Shown piece by piece: positions 1 to 8,271 of a stretch of DNA of 64,000 bases. Source of the stretch: Mycobacterium aquaticum (GTDB lineage Bacteria > Actinomycetota > Actinomycetes > Mycobacteriales > Mycobacteriaceae); contig NZ_MVHF01000005.1 of the NCBI RefSeq assembly GCF_002086485.1, positions 186,001 to 250,000 on the forward strand, given 5' to 3'. Position numbers and translations under genes: made by a program. Position 1 is the stretch's first letter. Every line of letters begins with the position of its first letter. The notes under the pieces were generated by a model. It did no database searches. It saw only the letters and a list, made by a program, of their open reading frames with translations, and was not told the origin of the DNA.

Positions 1-80
1 ACAGCCGTCACCACCGGACCCGGCCGGGTGGACGTGGTCCGTGACGGGAGCGGTGTCCCGACGACCGTTGGGGCTGCCAC
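1..80 (-). CDS. Probable iron ABC transporter permease, N-terminal fragment
   Basis: Twenty-six codons are open from a GTG at 80 to the window edge, giving a proline- and threonine-rich N-terminus. An AGGAC stretch seven bases before the GTG could be the ribosome site. The start lies 10 bases after the stop of the iron-binding lipoprotein gene on the same strand. In Fbp-type iron(III) uptake systems the membrane permease follows the binding protein, so a permease is expected here. No membrane segment is reached before the window ends, so the identity is inferred from context only. Confidence 0.4.
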   Translation of the reverse strand, partial: MAAPTVVGTPLPSRTTSTRPGPVVTA

Positions 81-90
81 GTCGTCAGTC

Positions 91-1122
91 CTAGAGCAGA
101 CCCGCGGCCGTCATCAGATCAGACACCTTCTTGGCGTCCAGATCGGAGGGATCGACGACGGGCGGATGCAACTGGTCGAGCGGTTTCAGAGCGGAGTTGG
201 CCGGGACCCCGCTGGCCACCGGGTACTCGTACGACGTGCCGTTCTGCAGGACCTCTTGGCCGGCCTTGCTGGTGATGAACTGCAGGAATTGCTGAGCTTG
301 CTGCTGCTTCTTGCTGGACTTCAGCACACCGCCGCCGGACAACGACAGGAACGCACCCGGGTCGCCGTTGCCGAAGTAGTGCAGCGCGGTGTTGCCGCTG
401 ATCTCCTTGGCTTTCGATTGGTCGCGGAACCAGTAGTAGTGGTAGACCACGCCGCCGTCGACCTCGCCGTCGTTGACGGCTTTGAGGGTCGCGATGTTGT
501 CCTTGTACAGCACGGCATTGGTCTTCATTCCGGCCAGCCACTGGGCGGTCGCGGGTTCACCTTTGAGCGCCAGCAGGGCCGCGACGATGGCCTGGAAGTC
601 GGCCTTGGCCGGCGGGGCGCCCCAGCGGCCCTTCCACGTCGGCTGCTGCAGGTCGAGCAGCGACGTCGGCAGCTGCTCGGGTCGCAGCTTTGTGGTGTTG
701 TAGGCGAAGACGGTGGTTCTCGCGGCGACACCGGTCCATTTGCCGCTCGCCGGGCGGTACTGCTCGGGAACCTGCTTGCTGGTGTCCGCGGACACGTCGG
801 CGAACAGGTCGGCGCGTTCCACCGCGGCCATCGCGGGCGAGTTCTCGGTGAGGAAGACATCGGCGGGGGAGGCGGTGCCCTCGGCGACCAGCTGATTACC
901 CAGCTCGGTATCCCCACCTTGGCGGTAGGTCACCTTGATCCCGGTCTGCTTGGTGAAGGCGTCGATCCACTCCTTGGTCAGCGACTCGTGCTGGGCGTTG
1001 TAGATGAGCAGTTCGTCGCTCTTCTCCGAGCTCGTCGAGCAGGCCGTCGCACCCAGTGTGAGTGCGAGGATCGAGGCGACGGAAAGGACGGGATCGGCGA
1101 TCCGGCGCCACGTGCTTCGCAT
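91..1122 (-). CDS. Iron(III) ABC transporter substrate-binding lipoprotein (FbpA-like)
   Basis: This 343-residue extracellular solute-binding protein should capture ferric iron outside the membrane and hand it to an ABC permease. A hydrophobic leader (about residues 9-27) ends in a lipobox-like ATAC, so the mature protein would be lipid-anchored at the Cys. The mature part begins ELLIYNAQHESLT and contains the RQGGDTELGNQL and PADVFLTENSPAM segments typical of class-2 periplasmic iron-binding proteins. The frame could be extended to 1269, but ATG 1122 has GGAAGG upstream and places the signal peptide at the N-terminus. The gene lies behind an IdeR-like box at 1169 and ahead of a probable permease, so iron repression is expected. 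Confidence 0.85.
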   Translation of the reverse strand: MRSTWRRIADPVLSVASILALTLGATACSTSSEKSDELLIYNAQHESLTKEWIDAFTKQTGIKVTYRQGGDTELGNQLVAEGTASPADVFLTENSPAMAAVERADLFADVSADTSKQVPEQYRPASGKWTGVAARTTVFAYNTTKLRPEQLPTSLLDLQQPTWKGRWGAPPAKADFQAIVAALLALKGEPATAQWLAGMKTNAVLYKDNIATLKAVNDGEVDGGVVYHYYWFRDQSKAKEISGNTALHYFGNGDPGAFLSLSGGGVLKSSKKQQQAQQFLQFITSKAGQEVLQNGTSYEYPVASGVPANSALKPLDQLHPPVVDPSDLDAKKVSDLMTAAGLL

Positions 1123-1168
1123 TGATAAATCCTTCCGCGCCACGTGCGGCGCCGATTGCCGGGTTGGG

Positions 1169-1187
1169 TTAGCTGAGCATTGCCTAA
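1169..1187 (-). promoter_or_regulatory. IdeR/DtxR-type iron box
   Basis: The 19-mer TTAGCTGAGCATTGCCTAA matches the mycobacterial IdeR consensus TTAGGTTAGGCTAACCTAA at 13 of 19 positions, with both outer TTAG/CCTAA arms intact. It lies 47 bp upstream of the iron-binding lipoprotein start, where a bound repressor would block transcription. This agrees with the transporter's predicted substrate. The divergent TetR gene starts 98 bp away and may or may not be affected. Confidence 0.65.
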
Positions 1188-1284
1188 TAACTCTAGCCGG
1201 GTCCGCGTCGCGGGCGGTCGTCGCCTCCGGTGTCCGACGACCTCGGCCCGATATCAATACCTGAAGCAACTATTACAGTGAGGC

Positions 1285-1875
1285 ATGGCTCGATCGATCG
1301 ACCATGCGAAGCGGGAGGAACTGCTCGCCGCCGCCGGCGCCGTGCTCGCTCGCACCGGGCTGACCGAGACATCGCTGCGGGCGCTGGCCGCCGAGATGGG
1401 CACCAGTGCCCGCATGCTCGTGTACTACTTCGGCAGCAAAGAACAACTGACCCTCGAAGTCCTCAACCGTCAGCAGCGGGCCGCGATACCTGAAACCGAC
1501 GAACTCGATCTGCCCGTATCGGTGGAAGCTCACCGCGAATGGTGCATGCAGGATTGGCATGCCTGCACCCGTGGTGACCGCACCGACACCCTGAGGGTCG
1601 TCCTCCAGGTGTTCGGAGCCGCGTGCGGGCGCGACAGTCCCTACCGTGAGTACACCTGGCAGACACTGTCACTGCTCACCAGGAACTCTCAGGCCCGGTT
1701 GGAAGCGCTCGGCATGTCCACCCGCGTTGCCGAAACCCGGTCACGGATCGCGTTGGCCGCCTTTCAGGGGTTGATCATCGAGTACTTCACCGCTGAGGAC
1801 ACCGCACACGTGGACGACACATTTGTGCGCTTCGTCGACGAGTTCCTCTTGGCGCCCTTTGCCTCTGGCGACTAG
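1285..1875 (+). CDS. TetR/AcrR family transcriptional regulator
   Basis: The 196-residue protein has an N-terminal TetR helix-turn-helix at about residues 8-55. GLTETSLRALAAEMGTSARMLVYYFGSKEQL carries the usual Y-x-F-x-S-K-E-x-L ending of the recognition helix region. The C-terminal three-quarters is a divergent ligand/dimer domain. It is transcribed away from the iron-binding protein gene, with GTGAGG just before the ATG. The effector and target are unknown, and no clear palindrome was seen directly in front of the gene. Confidence 0.85.
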   Translation: MARSIDHAKREELLAAAGAVLARTGLTETSLRALAAEMGTSARMLVYYFGSKEQLTLEVLNRQQRAAIPETDELDLPVSVEAHREWCMQDWHACTRGDRTDTLRVVLQVFGAACGRDSPYREYTWQTLSLLTRNSQARLEALGMSTRVAETRSRIALAAFQGLIIEYFTAEDTAHVDDTFVRFVDEFLLAPFASGD

Positions 1876-1981
1876 GACCGCGGCGTGCCCGGGTCGGCGG
1901 AGTTCGACGCGGCAGATTGCCGCGCCAAACACGGCAGGATCGGTGCGATCCTTGATCTATGGACTGTGCCGGGCGAGTGCT

Positions 1982-2416
1982 GTGAACGGCGCCGATGACC
2001 GTGCGGGCGGCCCGGCCGGGCCCACCGAACCGGTCGCTGTCCCGTATCCAGACGAATGGCCGCCCCAGTACCCGTACGACTGGCGGCAGCACCCACCGAC
2101 GCCCGCGCCGGGTCAGGGCCAGGGGGTGCTCGCAGTGCGGATCGTCGCGGCCGTGCTCGGAGGGTGCGCCGCCGTGCCATGGCTACTGGTGGTGTGGATG
2201 GTGCTCTCGTCCGCATTCTCCACGAACCCGGCGCAGGATCCACACGGTTACGGCATGATCTTCGGGTTTCTCGCGTACCTGCCGCTGAGCCTGGTCTGCG
2301 CGGTCTTGTTGCCCTTGGCGTTGCCAAAACGACTGTGGTGGCGCGGCTTCGCGGTCTCGGCGGTACTTCTCGTCGGCATCACCGGCCTACTGATACTCGC
2401 AATAGACCAGGCGTGA
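1982..2416 (+). CDS. Small three-helix membrane protein, function unknown
   Basis: This 144-residue protein has a proline/tyrosine-rich cytosolic N-terminus (residues 12-48, with PQYPYDWRQHPP). Three hydrophobic segments follow, at about 50-75, 91-113 and 121-142. I chose GTG 1982 because it retains the acidic and proline-rich leader common in actinobacterial membrane proteins. The frame stays open upstream to 1823 but overlaps the TetR gene. No recognisable family motif is present. It may share a transcript with the TetR gene, with a gap of about 100 bp. Confidence 0.5.
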   Translation: MNGADDRAGGPAGPTEPVAVPYPDEWPPQYPYDWRQHPPTPAPGQGQGVLAVRIVAAVLGGCAAVPWLLVVWMVLSSAFSTNPAQDPHGYGMIFGFLAYLPLSLVCAVLLPLALPKRLWWRGFAVSAVLLVGITGLLILAIDQA

Positions 2417-2462
2417 TCCGCAGCGGCGCCCGGGCAACAGGGCTGACGTAGAGTCGGAACCG

Positions 2463-3329
2463 ATGCCTGCCTTCGCCGACGCAGACCTGGAGAACGCCTA
2501 CTTTCGGGCCTACGACGCGGTCATGGCGCACTGGCCGGTGTCGATCGAGACCATCGATGTCTCCGGGCGGTATGGCACCACCCGGATCACCTCAGCGGGG
2601 CCGGCATCGGCACCTCCGTTGGTGCTGTTGCACGGCCTCGGTGCCACCTCGGCGATGTGGTACGCGATTGCGGGGGCGTTGGCCGAACATCACCGTGTGC
2701 GGGCCGTGGACATCATGGGAGAACCGGGCCGTAGCTGCCACGAAGGCGCTCCGATCAGCAGCATGGACGACTTGGTGGCCTGGCTCGCAGAGACTTTCGA
2801 GTTTCTCGAGCTGGCAGCAGCCGACCTGTGCGGCCACTCGTTCGGCGGGCACCTCGCACTGCGATTCGCGCTGGCGCATCCTGCCCGGGTACGGCGGCTT
2901 GTGCTGCTCGACCCGGTCCTCACGTTCGCCCCGTTGCCTCCGGAGTTCGCCGAGTTCGCCCAAAACCGCGACGTCCATCCGACTTTCGACAACGCTCGCG
3001 CGATGTTTGCACCAGGCGTCTCCGGAAGCGGGCCGGCACGCGAGGCGTATTTGGACCTGCTCGCTCATGGGGCGGCTCACTTTCCGGCCTCACCGGTCGT
3101 GACGCCCGAGCTGCCCGATTCACTTCCGCCACTTCCGGTGCCCACCCTGGTGCTGGTGGCCGGCGAGAGCGCCGTGCACGACGCGCAGCGCGCAGCACAG
3201 GCCGCGCGGCGGGCAGGGGCACGGACGGTGATCGTGCCGGGCGCGGGGCACGGCCTGGTGACCGACGCCCCGCAACCTGTTGCCGACATGACCCTTGACC
3301 ACCTACGCGACCAGCCCGCAGCCGGTTGA
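2463..3329 (+). CDS. Alpha/beta hydrolase
   Basis: The 288-residue alpha/beta-hydrolase fold protein has the oxyanion-hole segment LLHGLGATSAMW (about 55-66), the nucleophile elbow GHSFGGH with Ser126, and a C-terminal GAGHG His near 265. The acid is probably the Asp after LVAGESAVH. No signal peptide is visible, so it is probably cytosolic. The substrate cannot be read from the sequence. It precedes the yraN-yifB-dprA operon by 90 bp and is probably a separate unit. Confidence 0.8.
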   Translation: MPAFADADLENAYFRAYDAVMAHWPVSIETIDVSGRYGTTRITSAGPASAPPLVLLHGLGATSAMWYAIAGALAEHHRVRAVDIMGEPGRSCHEGAPISSMDDLVAWLAETFEFLELAAADLCGHSFGGHLALRFALAHPARVRRLVLLDPVLTFAPLPPEFAEFAQNRDVHPTFDNARAMFAPGVSGSGPAREAYLDLLAHGAAHFPASPVVTPELPDSLPPLPVPTLVLVAGESAVHDAQRAAQAARRAGARTVIVPGAGHGLVTDAPQPVADMTLDHLRDQPAAG

Positions 3330-3419
3330 CACCACCCCGGCCTGTGGATGAAGTACAGGTTGGGGATAACTGACCGGGTCCAGGCGAATTCTGTCGGACC
3401 GTGGTCGCACGGTATGGGC

Positions 3420-3788
3420 ATGACTTCAATGACTCGGGCCGAGATCGGCGCGCTGGGTGAGCAATTGGCGGTGGAGCATCTGGCGACCGTCGGGCTGCGG
3501 GCCTTGGTTCGCAACTGGCGGTGTCGCTACGGCGAACTAGACGTGATCGCCGAGGACGCGGCCGCAGGCACGGTGGTGTTCGTCGAGGTGAAGACCCGCA
3601 CCGGCGACGGTTTCGGCGGGCTGGCCGAGGCGGTGCCCGCACAGAAGGTACGCCGGCTGCGCCGGTTGGCCGCGCTCTGGCTGGCCGAACAGGATCGCAG
3701 GTGGTCGGAGGTGCGCATCGATGTGATCGGCGTACGTATCGGCAGGCGGCGTGAGCCGGAGATCATTCATCTGCAGGGGGTGGGTTGA
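3420..3788 (+). CDS. UPF0102/YraN family nuclease-like protein
   Basis: This 122-residue protein belongs to the YraN family (Rv2898c type), with a restriction-endonuclease-like core. NWRCRYGELDVIA and VVFVEVKTRTG supply the D...ExK metal-binding pattern. The frame is open from 3348, but ATG 3420 matches the N-terminus of mycobacterial relatives (MTxMTRxxIG). ATG 3414 is also possible. One base separates it from the YifB gene, and dprA follows with overlapping codons, so it is the first gene of a DNA-processing operon. The biochemical role of the family is unsettled; the operon suggests DNA uptake, recombination or repair. Confidence 0.85.
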   Translation: MTSMTRAEIGALGEQLAVEHLATVGLRALVRNWRCRYGELDVIAEDAAAGTVVFVEVKTRTGDGFGGLAEAVPAQKVRRLRRLAALWLAEQDRRWSEVRIDVIGVRIGRRREPEIIHLQGVG

Positions 3789-3789
3789 A

Positions 3790-5301
3790 ATGACCTTGGG
3801 CAGAGCATATTCGGTGGCCGTGCGGGGTCTCGACGGGGTGATCGTGGAGATCGAGGCCGACATCAGCTCCGGCCTTCCCGGTGTTCATCTGGTGGGGCTG
3901 CCCGATGCCGCGTTGCAGGAATCCCGGGATCGGGTGCGGGCGGCGATCACCAATTGCGGTGCCAGCTGGCCGATGTCACGCCTCACGTTGGCGTTGTCGC
4001 CCGCGACGTTGCGCAAGGTGGGGTCGGCGTACGACCTGGCACTGGCCAGTGCGGTGTTGTCGGCGAACACCAAGACTGCGTGGGCACGGCTGGAGAAGAC
4101 GGTGCTCCTGGGAGAACTTTCGTTGGACGCTCGGGTGCGGCCGGTGCACGGTGTGTTGCCTGCGGTGCTGGCGGCCAAGCAGGAAGGATGGCCGACGGTG
4201 GTCGTGCCGGTCGACAACCTGGCCGAGGCGAGCTTGATCGACGGCATAGAGGTGTGGGGTGTGCGCACCCTGGGCCAGTTGCTGGCGTGGTTCGAGAACA
4301 AGGCTGACCTGGCCGCGCGGATCGCGGCGGGCGAACGCGTTGCGGAACCGACCGCCGACCTTGCCGACGTGGTCGGACAGACACAAGCCCGCTACGCGGT
4401 CGAGGTCGCCGCGGCCGGAGCGCACCATCTGATGCTCACGGGACCGCCCGGCACAGGCAAAACCATGCTCGCGCAACGCCTTCCCGGGCTACTGCCGCCG
4501 CTGTCGCACGGCGAGTCGCTTGAGGTGACGGCGGTTCACTCGGTTGCGGGCCTGCTGGCGAGCGACACTCCGCTGATCACGCGGCCGCCGTTCGTCGCAC
4601 CGCACCATACGTCGAGCGTCGCATCGCTGGTCGGCGGAGGAAGCGGTATGGCGAGGCCCGGCGCGGTCAGCCGCGCCCATCGCGGGGTGCTGTTCCTCGA
4701 CGAGTTCGCCGAGATGGGCACCAGCGCCCTGGAGGCGTTGCGAACACCGTTGGAGGACGGTGAGATCCGGCTGGCCCGCCGCGACGGGGTGGCCTGTTAC
4801 CCGGCCCGGTTTCAACTGGTTCTCGCGGCCAACCCGTGCCCATGCGCACCACCGAACCCCGTCGACTGCATGTGTTCGGCGCAGGCCAAGCTGCGGTACC
4901 GAGGCAAGCTGTCAGGGCCGCTGGTGGACCGGGTGGATCTGCGCGTGGAGCTCAACCCGGTCAGCGCGGGCGTCTTCGTGCCTGACGCGGGGGAGTCGAG
5001 CGCCATGGTCCGGGAACGCGTGGCGGTCGCCAGGTTCGCCGCGGAGGAACGGTGGCGGCCGCACGGGATCCGCACCAACGCCGAGGTGAGCGGACCCCTG
5101 CTGAGGCGCGAATTCAGGTTGTCGAAGGCCACGATGGCACCACTGCAGGATGCGCTGGACCGTGGTCTGATCAGCATGCGAGGCGCCGACCGCTGTTTGC
5201 GGGTGGCGTGGACCTTGGCGGATCTGGCTGGACGAACCTCACCGGCGATCGCAGATGTGGCCACGGCGTTGAGCTTTCGTCAGGCAGGGGGAGTGTCATG
5301 A
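3790..5301 (+). CDS. YifB/ComM-family Mg-chelatase-like AAA+ ATPase
   Basis: The 503-residue protein has an N-terminal YifB ChlI-like domain (LGRAYSVAVRGLDGV, GLPDAALQESRDRV), then an AAA+ module. Walker A is GPPGTGKTMLAQ (near residue 220) and Walker B is GVLFLDEFAEMG (near 300). A C-terminal Mg-chelatase subdomain has the cysteine-rich ANPCPCAPPNPVDCMCS segment. In Vibrio the homologue ComM is a branch-migration helicase acting in natural transformation; that role here is inferred. It lies between yraN and dprA, one base after yraN, and its stop overlaps the dprA ATG. Confidence 0.9.
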   Translation: MTLGRAYSVAVRGLDGVIVEIEADISSGLPGVHLVGLPDAALQESRDRVRAAITNCGASWPMSRLTLALSPATLRKVGSAYDLALASAVLSANTKTAWARLEKTVLLGELSLDARVRPVHGVLPAVLAAKQEGWPTVVVPVDNLAEASLIDGIEVWGVRTLGQLLAWFENKADLAARIAAGERVAEPTADLADVVGQTQARYAVEVAAAGAHHLMLTGPPGTGKTMLAQRLPGLLPPLSHGESLEVTAVHSVAGLLASDTPLITRPPFVAPHHTSSVASLVGGGSGMARPGAVSRAHRGVLFLDEFAEMGTSALEALRTPLEDGEIRLARRDGVACYPARFQLVLAANPCPCAPPNPVDCMCSAQAKLRYRGKLSGPLVDRVDLRVELNPVSAGVFVPDAGESSAMVRERVAVARFAAEERWRPHGIRTNAEVSGPLLRREFRLSKATMAPLQDALDRGLISMRGADRCLRVAWTLADLAGRTSPAIADVATALSFRQAGGVS

Positions 5302-6434
5302 CCGAAGACGAGAGACGGGCGTGGGCGTACTTGTCTCGGGTGGCCGAACCACCATGCCCTCAGCTGGCTGCGTTGGTGGCGCGGTGCGGCGCGGTCGATG
5401 CGGCCGAGCAGGTGAAGGCCGGAAAGGCCGACGAGAAGTGGGCGCACCGGGTCGAGGCACGCCGCGAGATGGATTGTGCCAAGGAGGATCTCGACATTCT
5501 CGATGCAATGGGTGGCCGGTTGATCACCCCGGACGACGACGAATGGCCGTTGCTGTCGTTCATGGCATTCAACGGGATTGGCAATCGGTCGAACGGGCAT
5601 CCGCCGTTGGTGTTGTGGGCGGTCGGGCCGGTACGCCTGGCTGACGCGGCAGCGCGGGCTGCTGCGATCGTCGGTACCCGCGCGGCCACCGCGTACGGCG
5701 AACACGTGTCCGCTGAGCTCGCGGCGGGGCTGGTCTCCCGGGACTTCGCGGTGGTGTCGGGCGGCGCCTACGGCATCGACGGCGCAGCCCACCGCGCCGC
5801 ACTGGCCTGTGAAGGCATCACCGTGGCCGTGGTGGCGGGCGGCATCGACAACCCGTACCCGTCCGGGCACAGTGCGTTGTTCCGCCGAATCCGCGAGGAT
5901 TGCCTACTCGTCAGCGAGTACCCGCCCGGAACCGCGCCGGGACGGCTGCGATTTTTGACCCGTAACCGGCTGGTGGCTGCGCTGTCGGGGGCGACGGTGG
6001 TCGTCGAGGCGGGCCTTCGCAGCGGCGCTGCCAACACCGCGTCGTGGGCCGGGGGACTCGGCAGGGCGGTGTGCGCCGTGCCGGGGCCGGTGACGTCGGC
6101 GGCTTCCGCAGGGTGTCATGCGCTGCTTCGGGGCGGAGCCAAACTGGTGACGCGGGCAGCCGATGTCGTCGAATTGGCCGGGCGGATCGGTGAACTCGCC
6201 GACGATGAGCCGCACCCGGTCGGCCCGCTCGACGCGCTCGGCCCGGACGAGAAGCGGGTCTACGACGCGCTGCCCTCGCGCGGTGGCCACACCGTCGACG
6301 AGATCGCGGTGGCCGCGGGAGTCCCGGCTCATGCGGTGCTGGGCCCGCTGGCCGTGCTTGAGATCACCGGGCTGGCGTCGGTGGAGGCAGGTTGTTGGCG
6401 GCGGCGCCGTCGGCGGAGGCAGGCCGGTGAATGA
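5298..6434 (+). CDS. dprA: DNA-processing protein DprA
   Basis: This 378-residue DprA/Smf protein binds single-stranded DNA and loads RecA. An N-terminal helical domain (1-80) precedes the Rossmann-like core with IVGTRAATAYGE, VVSGGAYGIDGAAHRAAL and VVAGGIDNPYPSGH. The next stretch is SEYPPGTAPGRLRFLTRNRL, then a C-terminal winged helix (about 315-370, DEKRVYDAL...TVDEIAVAAGVP). It ends in an Arg-rich tail. ATG 5298 overlaps the stop of the YifB gene (ATGA), indicating translational coupling. The yraN-yifB-dprA order is conserved in mycobacteria. Confidence 0.93.
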   Translation: MTEDERRAWAYLSRVAEPPCPQLAALVARCGAVDAAEQVKAGKADEKWAHRVEARREMDCAKEDLDILDAMGGRLITPDDDEWPLLSFMAFNGIGNRSNGHPPLVLWAVGPVRLADAAARAAAIVGTRAATAYGEHVSAELAAGLVSRDFAVVSGGAYGIDGAAHRAALACEGITVAVVAGGIDNPYPSGHSALFRRIREDCLLVSEYPPGTAPGRLRFLTRNRLVAALSGATVVVEAGLRSGAANTASWAGGLGRAVCAVPGPVTSAASAGCHALLRGGAKLVTRAADVVELAGRIGELADDEPHPVGPLDALGPDEKRVYDALPSRGGHTVDEIAVAAGVPAHAVLGPLAVLEITGLASVEAGCWRRRRRRRQAGE

Positions 6435-7330
6435 TGAGGTGCCGCGATCCCGCAATCCCGGATATCGTCGCTGCCATGGTGGCTGCCATCAACGCAGATC
6501 GGCACGAGTTCGCGATCGGTGTCATCGGCGGTGCGACGACTGTGATCGACTATGGCGGGGTGCGATTCGTCTCCGATCCGACGTTCGACCCGCCGGGGTC
6601 GTTCGGCCCGTATTCCAAGGTCGAGGGTCCGGCGGTGCAACCGGATCAGCTCGGCGCCGTCGACGTGGTGTTGCTCAGCCATGACCTGCACATGGACAAC
6701 TTCGATTACGCCGGTAGGGATTTCGCCGCTGCAGCCGCACTCGTGCTGACCGGTGGCCAGGCCGCCGGTCGGCTCGGGGGCAACGCTCACGGCCTCGCGC
6801 CGTATGAGTCGACCGTCGTCCAATCGACAACTGGCGGGGCCGCGGTGACGGTGTTCGCCGTGCCGGCGCAGCACGGTCCCAGCGACGGTGAGCGTGACGA
6901 ACACGGCAACATCAACACCGAGGTCACCGGCTTCGTCCTGCGCAGCCCGGAGCTGCCGACGGTCTACCTCAGCGGTGACAACGCGTCGCTCGCACCGGTG
7001 ATCGAAATCGGGACCCGGTTCCCGGATATCAGCGTGGGAGTGCTGCACATCGGCGCAGCGCGGGTACCCGCCAAGTTCTCCGGACGTCCGTTGACCCTGA
7101 CCTCGGACCGTGCCTCCGACGTTGCCGTCATGCTGGGTTTGTCGGTTGTCATACCGGCACATTGTCAGGGGTGGTCGCTGTACAGCGAGGGGCCGGAGAA
7201 CATCCGGAAGTCGTTCGCGGATGCCGGGATTGGGCACTGCCTACGATCCGGTGAACCCGGCATCTGGTCGTACATCGGCGGACCTGATGCCGACCGGTAC
7301 ACCCCAACGGACGCGCGGGGCTCCGTATAG
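6431..7330 (+). CDS. MBL-fold metallo-hydrolase with variant metal motif
   Basis: The 299-residue protein resembles the UlaG-like branch of metallo-beta-lactamase-fold hydrolases. A TTVIDYGGVRFVSDPTFDPPG start is followed by LLSHDLHMDNFD, then PAQHGPSDG, SGDNAS and a late IPAHCQGW. The first motif reads HDxHxDN rather than the usual HxHxDH, so one ligand is altered. The ATG at 6431 overlaps the dprA stop and has GGAGG 11 bases upstream. ATG 6476 would shorten it by 15 residues. The substrate is unknown. Confidence 0.75.
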   Translation: MMRCRDPAIPDIVAAMVAAINADRHEFAIGVIGGATTVIDYGGVRFVSDPTFDPPGSFGPYSKVEGPAVQPDQLGAVDVVLLSHDLHMDNFDYAGRDFAAAAALVLTGGQAAGRLGGNAHGLAPYESTVVQSTTGGAAVTVFAVPAQHGPSDGERDEHGNINTEVTGFVLRSPELPTVYLSGDNASLAPVIEIGTRFPDISVGVLHIGAARVPAKFSGRPLTLTSDRASDVAVMLGLSVVIPAHCQGWSLYSEGPENIRKSFADAGIGHCLRSGEPGIWSYIGGPDADRYTPTDARGSV

Positions 7331-7338
7331 TCGATGAG

Positions 7339-7359
7339 GTCGGCTAATCAAAGGCCGAC
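7339..7359 (+). terminator. Possible weak stem-loop with T-run
   Basis: GTCGGC and GCCGAC pair around a nine-base loop, and GATCGAGTTTTT follows. It lies between the MBL hydrolase and the siderophore-interacting gene. It could end the upstream transcript or act as a leader structure, but the stem is only six base pairs. Confidence 0.3.
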
Positions 7360-7380
7360 GATCGAGTTTTTGGAGGCGGT

Positions 7381-8247
7381 ATGGCGGGACGTCCGGTCCA
7401 CACGTTTGCGGTGGTGCGTCGTGAGCAGGTGACGCCACACATGGTCAGGGTGATACTCGGTGACGCGGGTCCGGGCACCGGGTTCGACACGTTCACACCG
7501 AACGAGTTCACCGATGCCTACGTCAAACTCGTCATCGTGCCCAACGGGGTGGACGTCGGTGCGCTGCCGCAGCCGCTGACCCTCGACAGTTTCGCCGAGT
7601 TGCCCGCCGCGCATCGCCCGACCGTGCGGACCTACACCGTCCGGCAGGTCGACACCGAGCGCCGCGAGATCGCCATCGACTTCGTCGTGCACGGCGATCA
7701 GGGTGTCGCAGCGCCGTGGGCGGCAGCCGTCGTCCCGGGACAGCCTGCCTATCTGATGGGTCCGAGCGGCGCGTACGTGCCGGATCCGGAGGCCGACTGG
7801 CACCTGTTGGCCGGCGACGAAGCCGGCCTGCCGGCGATCAGTGCTGCCTTGGAAGCCCTGCCCGACAACGCGATTGGCAAGGCCTTCATCGAAGTCGCCG
7901 GCCCCGATGACGAGGTGCCCTTGACCGCGCCCGCGGGCGTCGACGTGGCCTGGATATACCGCGGCGGTCGGGCCGACCTGGTCGGTGAGGACCGGGCCGG
8001 CGACAACGCGCCGCTGATCGCCGCCGTCAAGTCGGCGCACTGGCTGCCCGGTCAGGTGCAGGTGTTCATCCACGGCGAAGCCCAGGCGGTCATGCACAAC
8101 CTACGGCCCTACATCCGCAAGGAGCGCGGTGTCCCGGCGAAGTGGGCCGCATCGATCTCGGGGTACTGGCGCCGCGGACGCACGGAGGAAACGTTCCGAC
8201 AGTGGAAGGCCGAGCTGGCAAAAGCCGAGTCCGCCACCACCGGCTGA
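7381..8247 (+). CDS. viuB: Siderophore-interacting FAD-binding protein (ViuB-like)
   Basis: This 288-residue flavoprotein of the ViuB/SIP family (Rv2895c type) should reduce ferric siderophores in the cytosol to release iron. The FAD-binding barrel contains the RTYTVRQVD stretch (about 82-90) and GPSGAY. The NAD(P)H-binding half starts at HLLAGDEAGLPAI (about 141-153), and the IYRGG segment and C-terminal SISGYWRRGRTEE are family hallmarks. The start is set by GGAGG six bases before ATG 7381. No IdeR-like box was recognised upstream. Confidence 0.88.
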   Translation: MAGRPVHTFAVVRREQVTPHMVRVILGDAGPGTGFDTFTPNEFTDAYVKLVIVPNGVDVGALPQPLTLDSFAELPAAHRPTVRTYTVRQVDTERREIAIDFVVHGDQGVAAPWAAAVVPGQPAYLMGPSGAYVPDPEADWHLLAGDEAGLPAISAALEALPDNAIGKAFIEVAGPDDEVPLTAPAGVDVAWIYRGGRADLVGEDRAGDNAPLIAAVKSAHWLPGQVQVFIHGEAQAVMHNLRPYIRKERGVPAKWAASISGYWRRGRTEETFRQWKAELAKAESATTG

Positions 8248-8271
8248 GGTCGAACTGGCAGGGTAGCCGGC

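Noticed and set aside
28..1125. 365-codon plus-strand frame
   Set aside because: It lies antisense to the iron-binding lipoprotein gene, whose signal peptide, lipobox and family motifs are clear. Long antisense frames are expected in high-G+C DNA.
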